From: Phenylobacterium immobile (ATCC 35973)
GTDB taxonomy: Bacteria > Pseudomonadota > Alphaproteobacteria > Caulobacterales > Caulobacteraceae
Direction: 5' to 3'
DNA: 64,000 nucleotides
Assembly: GCF_001375595.1 (NCBI RefSeq)
Contig: NZ_CVJQ01000002.1
Location: forward strand, 124,001-188,000
The notes below the pieces were generated by a model. That model worked only from the letters and a program-made list of their open reading frames with translations. It ran no database searches and had not been told where the DNA came from. Positions within the stretch are counted from its first letter, which is position 1, and every line of letters starts with the position of its first letter. Positions 43,361 through 50,496 of this stretch are shown one piece after another. The position numbers and the translations under genes were made by a program.

Positions 43361-43387
43361 AAAAAAAGCCGCCGGAGGCGGCGGCTT
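43361..43387 (-). terminator. aroG attenuator terminator
   Basis: Read on the minus strand, AAGCCGCC pairs with GGCGGCTT (eight pairs, six-base loop) and continues into seven T residues, 38 bases before the aroG start. The 5' arm lies within GCCGCCGCC, which can instead pair with GCGGCGG of the GCGGCGGCG stretch at 43431-43439 inside the leader codons, forming an antiterminator. Confidence 0.85.
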
Positions 43388-43409
43388 GATGTGGGTTTCT
43401 ACGATCCGT

Positions 43410-43490
43410 TCAGGTCGCAAGGTCCCGCATCGCCGCCGCAGAGGGGCGATAGCTAAACCAAAACGAAAACTGGCCCGAGGCGCGGATCAT
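43410..43490 (-). CDS. aroG leader peptide, aromatic-rich (attenuator)
   Basis: A 26-codon frame with a GAGGCGAAGG ribosome site reads MIRASGQFSFWFSYRPSAAAMRDLAT and then stops. The central run Phe-Ser-Phe-Trp-Phe-Ser-Tyr uses TTT three times, TGG and TAT, codons that are rare in this genome. It is followed 38 bases downstream by an intrinsic terminator. The Ala-Ala-Ala codons (GCGGCGGCG) start nine bases after the Tyr codon and complement the terminator's 5' arm. The layout fits a ribosome-stalling attenuator sensing charged Phe (and Trp/Tyr) tRNA. It starts only 28 bases after the hpt stop, so it may be fed by an upstream promoter. Confidence 0.85.
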   Translation of the reverse strand: MIRASGQFSFWFSYRPSAAAMRDLAT

Positions 43491-43518
43491 GCCTTCGCCT
43501 CTACATCAGGCGGCGGGA

Positions 43519-44046
43519 TCAGTCCAGAGCGGCGATGTGGGGCAGGCCGCGCAGGGTCCCGGCGCTATCCATGCCATAGCCGACGAGGTAGCGGGCCGGC
43601 GCCTCCCAGGCCACAAAGTCCGGCTTGATCGCCCGTTCCGTCGGCCAGGGCTTGCTGGCGAACACCGCCGTCAGCACCGACCGGGCGCCGGAGTCGCCGA
43701 CGAGCCGCGCCGCCTCACTGAGCGACAGGCCAGTGTCGAACACATCGTCGACGATCAGCGCCGTCCGCCCCGACACTGGGCGTTGCAGGTCGGCGCGCAC
43801 CTCGCACCGCCCCGAACTTTGTCGCTCATCGCGGTAGGAGGCCAGCCATAGGGCGTCGAAGCGCACGTTGCGACCGGCCCGCGCCAACGCCCGCATCAGG
43901 TCCGCGCAGAACCAGACGCCCCCCGTCAGCAGGCAGACAACCACTGTGTCATCGTCGATCCGCGGCGCGATCTCCTGGGCCAGCGCCTCCACCTTCGCGG
44001 CGATTTCCGCCTCGCTTAGCAGCACGGTTCCAACCTGTTTCATCAT
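43519..44046 (-). CDS. hpt: hypoxanthine/guanine phosphoribosyltransferase
   Basis: The enzyme salvages hypoxanthine or guanine to the nucleotide with PRPP. The 175-residue protein has VVCLLTGGVWFCADLMRAL, a flexible-loop region WLASYRDERQSSG, the PRPP-binding motif ALIVDDVFDTGLSLSEAARL and RYLVGYGMD. I place the start at ATG 44046 (MMKQVGTVLLSE), overlapping the TGA of the zinc-ribbon gene. Longer frames upstream are inside that gene. With the adenine deaminase at 25.8 kb it would allow salvage of adenine via hypoxanthine. Confidence 0.92.
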   Translation of the reverse strand: MMKQVGTVLLSEAEIAAKVEALAQEIAPRIDDDTVVVCLLTGGVWFCADLMRALARAGRNVRFDALWLASYRDERQSSGRCEVRADLQRPVSGRTALIVDDVFDTGLSLSEAARLVGDSGARSVLTAVFASKPWPTERAIKPDFVAWEAPARYLVGYGMDSAGTLRGLPHIAALD

Positions 44047-44396
44047 TCCCCCAGGACCGCGGCGTAGACGCCGGCCGACGCCGGCCAAGCCCGTTCAATC
44101 TCCGTTCGGAAGACCGCCGTGACGCCCGCCAGAACCACAACGACGCCCGCCGCCGCCCACACCTTCAGCACCGATCGCCGGCGGCGCGGCGGCGGCGCTG
44201 GCCGTAGCGAAAACAGCTCCGGTAACGGATCGTGCATTTCCCTGATCTCGTCCGACGGCCCCGCCGGCGCCTCAACATGGCCCTGTGCGCGCCACGTCGT
44301 ATCGCACGCTGAGCAGCGCACGCTCCGCCCTCCCGGCGGCACGGCGTCGTTGTCGACGAAATAGCGGGTGGCGCAGGCGGGGCAGGTCAGTATCAT
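44043..44396 (-). CDS. MJ0042-type zinc-ribbon membrane protein
   Basis: The 117-residue protein begins with a zinc ribbon, MILTCPACATRYFVDNDAVPPGGRSVRCSACDTTW, with two Cys-x-x-Cys knuckles. A Pro/Arg-rich linker and one membrane helix (VLKVWAAAGVVVVLAGVTAVF) follow. Such alphaproteobacterial proteins often lie next to ftsE, as here, with ftsE divergent 81 bases away. A role with the cell-division complex is only an inference. The start ATG 44396 gives the conserved MxxxCPxC N-terminus. Confidence 0.85.
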   Translation of the reverse strand: MILTCPACATRYFVDNDAVPPGGRSVRCSACDTTWRAQGHVEAPAGPSDEIREMHDPLPELFSLRPAPPPRRRRSVLKVWAAAGVVVVLAGVTAVFRTEIERAWPASAGVYAAVLGE

Positions 44397-44477
44397 GGCC
44401 AATGAATCGGACGCTCCAGCAACCTCAGTCGAGGTCGCCGATTTCGGCTTCCATGTCCATCAAACCCGCACCCTGAC

Positions 44478-45188
44478 ATGGCCAACCCGAAACTTTCTGC
44501 ATCTGGCGACTTGCCCGCAATCCAGTTCGACCAGGTCTCAATGCGCTACGGAGACGGCCCCCAGGTGCTGCGCGACCTGTCATTCGCCCTTGCGCCCGGC
44601 AGCTTCCATTTCGTGACGGGCCCATCCGGAGCCGGCAAGAGCTCGCTGCTGAAGCTGATCTGCCTCGCCGCCCAGCCCTCTACAGGCGCCGTGCGCCTAT
44701 TCGGGCGGGATGCCACCGCCTTGCCCGCCAGCGCCCGACCGCAGTTGCGCCGCCGCATCGGCGTGGTTTTCCAGGATCTCCTGCTGCTCGATCACCTCTC
44801 GGCCTTCGACAACGCCGCCCTGCCGCTACGGATCGCCGGCCGCCGGCCCGCCGACTATCGGGGCGACGTCGCTGAACTGTTGACCTGGGTCGGCCTCGGC
44901 GGACGAATGGACGCCATGCCGCCAACGCTTGCTGGCGGCGAACGGCAGCGGCTGGCTATCGCTCGCGCCCTGGTGAACCGCCCCGACATTCTTGTCGCCG
45001 ACGAGCCCACCGGCAACGTCGACCAGGAGATGGCGCTGCGCATCCTGCGCCTCTTTGTCGAGATGAATCGCCTCGGGGCCACAGTCATCATCGCCACCCA
45101 TGACCAGGACCTGATCGCCCGCTCCGGCCGGCCGGTCCTGCGCCTGGAGGGGGGTCGCATCCGTAGCCTTGAAGAGACCAAGGCATGA
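44478..45188 (+). CDS. ftsE: cell division ATP-binding protein FtsE
   Basis: FtsE is the ATPase of the FtsEX complex, which controls peptidoglycan hydrolysis at the division site. The 236-residue protein has Walker A GPSGAGKSSLLKLI, a Q-loop VVFQDLLLLD, the signature LAGGERQRLAIARAL, Walker B ILVADEPTGNVD and the switch histidine IIATHDQDL. The region before the ATG (CCCTGAC) lacks a ribosome site, so initiation may be leaderless or coupled to a short upstream frame starting at 44395. ftsX follows with an ATGA overlap. Confidence 0.94.
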   Translation: MANPKLSASGDLPAIQFDQVSMRYGDGPQVLRDLSFALAPGSFHFVTGPSGAGKSSLLKLICLAAQPSTGAVRLFGRDATALPASARPQLRRRIGVVFQDLLLLDHLSAFDNAALPLRIAGRRPADYRGDVAELLTWVGLGGRMDAMPPTLAGGERQRLAIARALVNRPDILVADEPTGNVDQEMALRILRLFVEMNRLGATVIIATHDQDLIARSGRPVLRLEGGRIRSLEETKA

Positions 45189-46078
45189 GCGGCCCCGACT
45201 TCGCCGCGCGCTGGAAGCCGGCGCCCTTCCTGCCCCAGGGCGAGGGCCGCGACCTCGGTCTCACCTTCGCCATGGCGACGCTCTGCTTCCTGGCCTGTTT
45301 GACGGCCCTCGCCGTCCTGGCCGGCGACCGGGCGGCGCGGAACTGGAACGGCCAGCTGGGCGCCGAAGCCACCGTCATCGTTCGCGCCGCCGGCGGCGAA
45401 AGCCCCGACTCAGCCGCCGCACGCGCGGCCGAGGCGCTGGCGGGCGCCAAGGGCGTCTCTGAGGCGCGCGCCCTGGAACCCAAGGTCGCCTACGACCTGA
45501 TCCGCCCGTGGCTGGGCGACATCGCCGATATCGAAAACCTGCCCGCCCCGCGCCTCGTCGCCGTCACCCTCGACCGCGACACGCCGGCTGACGCCCAGAC
45601 CCTGCGCGCGGCCCTGGCCAGTCAGGGCCTGGACGCTGTCGTCGATGACCACTCCGTGTGGATCGAGGACATCCGCCGCGCCGCCGGCGCCGTGCGCTGG
45701 ACAGCCATCGCCATCCTTGTCCTGATCACGGCCGCCGCGGGCGCCGTCATCGCCTTCGCCGCCCGCGCAGGCCTCGCCACCCGTCGCGACGTGGTCGAAG
45801 TGCTGAAGCTCTCCGGCGCCAGTCCCGGCTTCATCGCGCGCCTGTTCGTCGGCCGCTACGCCGGCCTCGCCGCGGTCGCCGGTGCGATCGGCGCGGTGGG
45901 CGCAGCCGTCGTCGGCGCCCTCGCCCGCCTCGCTGGCGGCGGCGCGGGCCTCACGCCCGCCCTGCCCGTCGCATGGATCGATCTGGCGGCGCTCCTGCCT
46001 TGCCCTCTGCTGGCCGCGATGGTCGCCGCTCTGGCCGCCCGCGCCGCCGCAGCGCGGATGATCCGCGAGAGCGCATGA
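45185..46078 (+). CDS. ftsX: cell division permease-like protein FtsX
   Basis: The 297-residue inner-membrane partner of FtsE has a cytoplasmic start and a first helix (TFAMATLCFLACLTALAVLA). A periplasmic domain of about 120 residues (residues about 50-165) is the part that activates murein hydrolases. Three C-terminal helices follow, including WTAIAILVLITAAAGAVIAFAA and the KLSGASPGFIARLF coupling segment. The sequence is Ala-rich and divergent, as usual for FtsX. Both ends overlap neighbours by ATGA. Confidence 0.9.
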   Translation: MSGPDFAARWKPAPFLPQGEGRDLGLTFAMATLCFLACLTALAVLAGDRAARNWNGQLGAEATVIVRAAGGESPDSAAARAAEALAGAKGVSEARALEPKVAYDLIRPWLGDIADIENLPAPRLVAVTLDRDTPADAQTLRAALASQGLDAVVDDHSVWIEDIRRAAGAVRWTAIAILVLITAAAGAVIAFAARAGLATRRDVVEVLKLSGASPGFIARLFVGRYAGLAAVAGAIGAVGAAVVGALARLAGGGAGLTPALPVAWIDLAALLPCPLLAAMVAALAARAAAARMIRESA

Positions 46079-46686
46079 GAAGCGTCACCACATTTATGGT
46101 GTTGGTCGCCATCTGGCTGGCGGGCTTCTTCGCCTTCGCCAGCCGCGTCCAGCAGTCGACACCGCCCATCGAGCCCGCCTTCGCCGATGGCGTCGTGGCT
46201 CTGACCGGACCGCGCTCGGACCTGCGCCTGGGCGCGGCTGTCGGCCTGCTGGAGGACGGCAAGGCCCAGCGCGTGCTGATCTCCGGCGTCAGCCGCATCG
46301 CCAACCGCGAGGACATCCGCGCCGCCTCTGGCGCGACCCGTCGCCTCTATGACTGCTGCGTAGATCTTGGCTTTCGCGCCGCCGACACTGTCGGCAACGC
46401 CCGCGAGACGATCGAGTGGGCCGCCGCCATGCGCTACAAGAGCCTGATCATCGTCACCGCCGACTACCACATGCCGCGGGCCATGCTTGAGCTGCGCGCC
46501 GTCACACCAAAGGACCTGGCCCTGCAAACCTACGCCGTGCCGACGCCCGCGCTGCAGTCGGCCCGCTGGTGGCGCCGGCCCAGCGCCGTGCGTCTGATGG
46601 CGCTGGAATACAGCAAATACCTGGCGATCCTGGTACGCGAGGCGGTTCTCAGCCTGGGGCCGCGGACGCGCCCCGGCGAAGCCTGA
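46075..46686 (+). CDS. YdcF/DUF218 family membrane protein
   Basis: The 203-residue protein has one N-terminal helix (TFMVLVAIWLAGFFAFASRV) and a DUF218 domain with GVVALTGPRSDLRLGAAVGLL, RVLISGVSR, the core DTVGNARETIEWAA and LIIVTADYHMPRAMLELRA. DUF218 proteins are envelope-associated and bind S-adenosylmethionine or nucleotides in some cases, with roles in cell-wall or vancomycin-related traits (SanA group). It overlaps ftsX by ATGA, so it is part of the ftsEX operon. Confidence 0.88.
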   Translation: MRSVTTFMVLVAIWLAGFFAFASRVQQSTPPIEPAFADGVVALTGPRSDLRLGAAVGLLEDGKAQRVLISGVSRIANREDIRAASGATRRLYDCCVDLGFRAADTVGNARETIEWAAAMRYKSLIIVTADYHMPRAMLELRAVTPKDLALQTYAVPTPALQSARWWRRPSAVRLMALEYSKYLAILVREAVLSLGPRTRPGEA

Positions 46687-46696
46687 GGACGCGACG

Positions 46697-47398
46697 GTGC
46701 TGGCTCTCCGATCGACCCTTTTCGCCATCGTCTTCTACAGCTGGACGGCGCTGTATTCGTTGGGGATGACCCCGCTGCTGATCTGCCCGCGCGGGTGGTG
46801 CGTCGTCGCCATGCGCTTCTGGTCGCGGACGGTGATCGTCTTGCTGAGGGTTATTTGCGGCATCCGGGTCGAGGTCCGCGGCGCGCCGCCCCAGGGCCCA
46901 GCCCTGATCGCCGCCAAGCACCAGAGCGCGCTGGACGTCTACGCCGAATTCGCCTGGCTGCCGGACTCGTGCTTCGTCGCCAAGAAGGAGCTGCGGAAGA
47001 TCCCCGGCTTCGGCTGGTGGGCGCTCAAGGCGCGGATGATCTACGTCGATCGCGAAGGCGGCTCCGGCGCGCTCAAGAAGCTCGTCCGCGACGCGCAGGA
47101 CCGACTGAAGGACTCCCGCCAGGTCCTGATCTTCCCCGAGGGCACCCGTCGCCCGCTGGGCGCCGAGCCTGACTACAAACCCGGCGTCGCCGCCCTCTAT
47201 CGCGAGCTCGGCATGCCGGTCTCGCCGCTCGCCACGAACTCCGGCGCCCACTGGCCGCGCAAAGGCTTCCGCATGACGCCTGGGACCATCGTCTTCGAGT
47301 ATCTTGAACCGATCCCCCCCGGCCTCAAACGCGGCGAATTCATGCGCCTGCTCGAAGAGCGTATCGAGGACGCCTCGGCCCGCCTCGCGCGCCTCTAA
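46697..47398 (+). CDS. plsC: 1-acyl-sn-glycerol-3-phosphate acyltransferase PlsC
   Basis: PlsC converts lysophosphatidic to phosphatidic acid at the inner membrane. The 233-residue protein has a membrane-associated N-terminus, the catalytic H-x4-D motif in AAKHQSALDVYAEF, KKELRKIPGFGWWA, the glycerophosphate motif LIFPEGTRRPLG, and PVSPLATNSGAHWPRKG. It starts at a GTG after GAGG. The TAA stop overlaps the TAG of the convergent chaC gene (CTAA). Confidence 0.93.
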   Translation: MLALRSTLFAIVFYSWTALYSLGMTPLLICPRGWCVVAMRFWSRTVIVLLRVICGIRVEVRGAPPQGPALIAAKHQSALDVYAEFAWLPDSCFVAKKELRKIPGFGWWALKARMIYVDREGGSGALKKLVRDAQDRLKDSRQVLIFPEGTRRPLGAEPDYKPGVAALYRELGMPVSPLATNSGAHWPRKGFRMTPGTIVFEYLEPIPPGLKRGEFMRLLEERIEDASARLARL

Positions 47399-47925
47399 GG
47401 CTCCAGCGCCTCGACCATCGCCAACAGGCTCTCCATCCCGCGATCACGCACGCCTTGCGCCTGCAGATGTCCTACGAGATCCCGCAGATAGTCGATGTTC
47501 CTGCCCGACAGTCCCGAGGCTCCCGCAATCAGGGCCGCCTGCTGCTCCAAGCTCAATCGGCCGGCCCACTGCGGGTGCGCCACATCGGACAGAAAGGAGA
47601 GCGCCGTCACGCGACGCCCGTCCGCCAGCCGGACCGCCGACTGCGCCTCGTAGTAGGTCTCGGTCGGCTGCTCGCGTTCGCGCAGATAGGCATAGACCTC
47701 GTCCCAATGGGCCTCATCGACCCGATAGGCCGTGCCCCGGGCCGTGCCGCCTGGCGCCAGGCCCAGCACCAGGCCCGGCCGCTCCGGCGTGCCGCGGTGG
47801 TGGACGGAATAGATGCAGAAGGCCCGGCGGCGACCATGTAGGATCGCGTCTTGTCGCTCCGCGAACGGAAACCCAGGCCGCCACATCAGCGAGCCGTACC
47901 CGAAGACCCAACGCGCGTCCGCCAT
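47395..47925 (-). CDS. gamma-glutamylcyclotransferase (ChaC family)
   Basis: ChaC-type enzymes release 5-oxoproline from glutathione. The 176-residue protein begins ARWVFGYGSLMWRPGFPF, the YGSLMW substrate-binding loop. It continues with RRRAFCIYSVHHRGTPERPGLVLGLAPGG, AHWDEVYAYLREREQPTETY (with the catalytic-region glutamates) and a helical end. The start at ATG 47925 was chosen because the extension upstream would be an antisense frame of the DUF2125 gene. It ends inside the plsC stop. Confidence 0.9.
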   Translation of the reverse strand: MADARWVFGYGSLMWRPGFPFAERQDAILHGRRRAFCIYSVHHRGTPERPGLVLGLAPGGTARGTAYRVDEAHWDEVYAYLREREQPTETYYEAQSAVRLADGRRVTALSFLSDVAHPQWAGRLSLEQQAALIAGASGLSGRNIDYLRDLVGHLQAQGVRDRGMESLLAMVEALEP

Positions 47926-47946
47926 CACCCTGCCCCGAAGGATCTG

Positions 47947-48981
47947 ATGTCTCTGCACGATCTGCCCCCGCCTCGCAAACGTCGCCACATCGGCGTCTGG
48001 CTCCCCTTCGTCGCTGCGGTCCTTTTGTCGATCGGCTGGACTGGCTGGTGGCTCTGGTCCCGCGGCGAGGCCCGGGCCCAGCTGGAGTCGGGCGCCAGCA
48101 GCCTGCGGGCGGCTGGCTACGACGTGGCCTGGCAGGACATCAGCTTGGGAGGCTATCCCTTCCGCCTCGACATCGTCCTCGCCGGCGCGCGGATCGCCGA
48201 CCGATCCGGCTGGGCGCTGGAGACTCCCAGGCTGGAGGCTGAGGCCAATATGCTTGCGCTGGGCCATTGGATCCTGGCCACACCGCAGGGCCTGAGCGTC
48301 ATCCGGCCCGAGGGCGGGCGCATCGATGTCACGGGCAGGCTCCTGCGCGCCTCGCTCCGCAGCCTGGACGACACCCCGCCGGCCTTCTCCTTCGAAGGCG
48401 CCGACCTCGCTTTCGCACCTGGCGCAGGCGCCCAACCCTTCGTCCTGGCGGCGGCCAAGACCGTCGAGTTCCACCTCCGCAAGGGTCCCGACAACGAGGG
48501 TGGCGTCTTTGCGAAACTCGAAGGCGGCCGCGCCACGCCAGGCCGCCTGTTCGCCATCGCTGGCGAGGGCAAGCCCGTGTCCTTCGCCTGGAACTCGACC
48601 TTCTCGAAATCGAGTGCGCTGAAGGGTGAAGACTGGGCGGCCGCCGTGCGCGCCTGGTCGGCGGCCGGCGGCGCCGTCCACCTGCGCGACGCGGGCGTAA
48701 CCGCCGGCGACGTCAGCTTGACCGCCCGCGACGCGACGCTGGCCGCCGGCCGCGACGGCCGCCTCTCAGGCAGCGTGCCCGTCACCTTGCGCAACGGTCC
48801 CCGCGCGCTCCTCGCTCTCGGCCAGATCGCCGCCATCCCGCCCGAGACCGCCGAAGGCGCCGCCCTCATCGCCTCCGCCCGCCAGGGCCTCGGCCAGACC
48901 GCGGAGGCGACCCTCTACTTCCAAGCCGGCAAGGCGACCCTCGGCCCCATCGCGATCGCGCCCGCGCCGAAGGTCTATTAG
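47947..48981 (+). CDS. DUF2125 membrane-anchored periplasmic protein
   Basis: The 344-residue protein has one N-terminal helix (GVWLPFVAAVLLSIGWTGWWLW, about residues 17-38) and a long periplasmic part rich in short beta-strands (AGYDVAWQDISLGGYPFRLDIVLAGARI, FSFEGADLAFAPGAG). This pattern is typical of DUF2125, which resembles AsmA-like proteins. Its function is unknown; an outer-membrane or lipid role is a guess. ATG 47947 follows GAAGG. Confidence 0.82.
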   Translation: MSLHDLPPPRKRRHIGVWLPFVAAVLLSIGWTGWWLWSRGEARAQLESGASSLRAAGYDVAWQDISLGGYPFRLDIVLAGARIADRSGWALETPRLEAEANMLALGHWILATPQGLSVIRPEGGRIDVTGRLLRASLRSLDDTPPAFSFEGADLAFAPGAGAQPFVLAAAKTVEFHLRKGPDNEGGVFAKLEGGRATPGRLFAIAGEGKPVSFAWNSTFSKSSALKGEDWAAAVRAWSAAGGAVHLRDAGVTAGDVSLTARDATLAAGRDGRLSGSVPVTLRNGPRALLALGQIAAIPPETAEGAALIASARQGLGQTAEATLYFQAGKATLGPIAIAPAPKVY

Positions 48982-48998
48982 GGTCGGCGAGACGCCGG

Positions 48999-49212
48999 CT
49001 AGCTGGGGTCCCAGCGAACCGGCAGCCTCAGCTTGCGCCCCTCAACTGGTACGCCCAACGCATCTGTCGCGCGCATCCGGCAGGGCGGGTCGGTCCAGCC
49101 AGATCGGCCGGACAACGAACTCATCGACAGTTTGAGCGTGGGCCCCGCTGAGTGACAGCAACATGCACGCTGTCGCACTCAGACAAGAGGTAAGCGATCT
49201 TGCCAATCTCAT
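48999..49212 (-). pseudogene. degraded TonB C-terminal-domain-like protein
   Basis: Read on the minus strand, an intact start with a signal peptide (LARSLTSCLSATACMLLLSL, then SGAHAQ) leads into TVDEFVVRPIWLDRP and soon reaches a stop. In the next frame the sequence resumes as CRMRATDALGVPVEGRKLRLPV, then RWDPS and a stop. That is the kind of C-terminal strand (R-M-x-x-x-x-x-x-G-x-P-V) seen in exported TonB-like proteins. Both ends of one small gene therefore appear joined by a frameshift with loss of the middle, about 70-90 codons. It lies between DUF2125 and a tRNA gene. Confidence 0.5.
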
Positions 49213-49286
49213 GTTCTGACGATGGCCACGGACCGTCAGGTTCGCAATCCATTCAAGATCGACCGGACTGTCAGTTGTCTGCCGGT

Positions 49287-49363
49287 TGGTAGCTGGGGGC
49301 GGGATCGAACCGCCGACCTGTGGGTTATGAATCCACCGCTCTAACCATCTGAGCTACCCAGCC
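49287..49363 (-). tRNA. tRNA-Met (CAT anticodon)
   Basis: The 77-base minus-strand sequence folds as a tRNA: acceptor GGCTGGG/CCCAGCT with a G-U first pair, D arm GCTC-AGATGGTTA-GAGC, anticodon loop TTCATAA, T arm GGCGG-TTCGATC-CCGCC, and an encoded CCA. The anticodon is CAT. The type is elongator methionine or, if modified by TilS, isoleucine-2. It does not start with the mismatched pair of initiator tRNA. An A-C mismatch closes the anticodon stem. Confidence 0.92.
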
Positions 49364-49467
49364 CCATTGGGCCGCGGCCCTCGGAGAGGGGCGCGTTATA
49401 GGGATTTGCGCTTCAGCCATCAAGCGGCTTGGGGCCAGGCCTTGCAGCCGCTAGGTTCGCAACCGCG

Positions 49468-50496
49468 ATGAGCGTGCTTCACCTCCTGGGAACGGCCGGC
49501 GACGGCGGCGCCGAGACCTATTTCCTCGACCTGATCGCGGCCCTGGCGGCCGCGGGCGTCGTGCAGTCGGCCGCAATCCGCGCCCATCCCGTTCGCGAGG
49601 CTGCTCTGACGGCCGCCGGCGCGCCAACCATGACCGCGCGATTCGGACGGCCCTTCGATCCCTTCACCCGCATGGGCGTCGCCCGCTTCGCCGAGCAGCA
49701 GCACACGGATGTCGCGGTAGCCTGGATGAACCGCGCCGCCCGACACACGCCAAAAGGCCGCTGGGCGCGGATCGGCCGGCTGGGCGGTTACTACAAGCTC
49801 AAATACTATCGCGGCTTCGACCATCTCGTGGCCAACACCGAGGATATCGCCGACTGGGCGGTGGGCCAGGGCTGGTCGGCGCGGGCCATCAGCTACATTC
49901 CCAACTTCGCCGCCGAGCCTCCCGCCGCTGTCCCCGTTGACCGCGCCAGCCTGGCGACCCCCGCCGATGCGCCGCTGCTCCTGGCCATGGGGCGCCTGCA
50001 CCAGGCCAAGGCCCATGACATCGCCCTCCAGGCGCTCACCCAAATCCCCGACGCCCACCTCTGGATCGCTGGCTCAGGGCCGCTGGAGGCCAAGCTCCGC
50101 GCCTTGGCCGCCGCCCTGGGCGTTGAGAATCGCGTCCGTTTCCTGGGTTGGCGCACCGACGCCTCGGCCCTCTATCGGGCGGCTGACATCTGCCTGTTCC
50201 CCTCGCGCTACGAGCCCCTGGGCAATGTGGTGATCCAGGCCTGGGCTCATGGCTTGCCGGTGGTGGCCGCCGCCAGCCAGGGCCCCGCCGCCCTGATTCA
50301 CTCCGGCGCTGACGGCCTGCTGACGCCCATCGACGACGCTTCCGCCCTCGCCGAGGCCGTGCGATCCCTCATCGCCGATGCCGCTCTGCGGGTCCGCCTG
50401 GCCGACGCCGGCCGCAAGCGCGTCGCCCAGGGCTTCTCGGAAGCCGCTGTCGTCGCCCAATGGCGCGAACTCTTCGCCGCCCACGGCCTGCGCTGA
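49468..50496 (+). CDS. GT4-family glycosyltransferase
   Basis: The 342-residue cytoplasmic enzyme has the GT-B layout: N-terminal LLGTAGDGGAETYFLDLIAAL, then DHLVANTEDIADW, and in the C-terminal half LLAMGRLHQAKAHDIALQAL, LWIAGSGPLEAKLRALA, FLGWRTDASALYRAADICLFPSRYEPLGNVVIQAWAHGLPVVAA. The E-x7-E-like segment (RYEPLGNVVIQAWA) is the donor-binding motif. It transfers a sugar to a lipid or glycan, and the acceptor is unknown. It overlaps the asparagine synthase gene by TGATG, a pairing common in surface-polysaccharide modification. Confidence 0.88.
   Translation: MSVLHLLGTAGDGGAETYFLDLIAALAAAGVVQSAAIRAHPVREAALTAAGAPTMTARFGRPFDPFTRMGVARFAEQQHTDVAVAWMNRAARHTPKGRWARIGRLGGYYKLKYYRGFDHLVANTEDIADWAVGQGWSARAISYIPNFAAEPPAAVPVDRASLATPADAPLLLAMGRLHQAKAHDIALQALTQIPDAHLWIAGSGPLEAKLRALAAALGVENRVRFLGWRTDASALYRAADICLFPSRYEPLGNVVIQAWAHGLPVVAAASQGPAALIHSGADGLLTPIDDASALAEAVRSLIADAALRVRLADAGRKRVAQGFSEAAVVAQWRELFAAHGLR

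Noticed and set aside
49235..49249. GTTCGCAATCCATTC, a one-mismatch LexA-like box upstream of the TonB-like pseudogene
   Set aside because: It does not share the flanking bases of the three linked sites and precedes a decayed gene. Chance is the simpler explanation.
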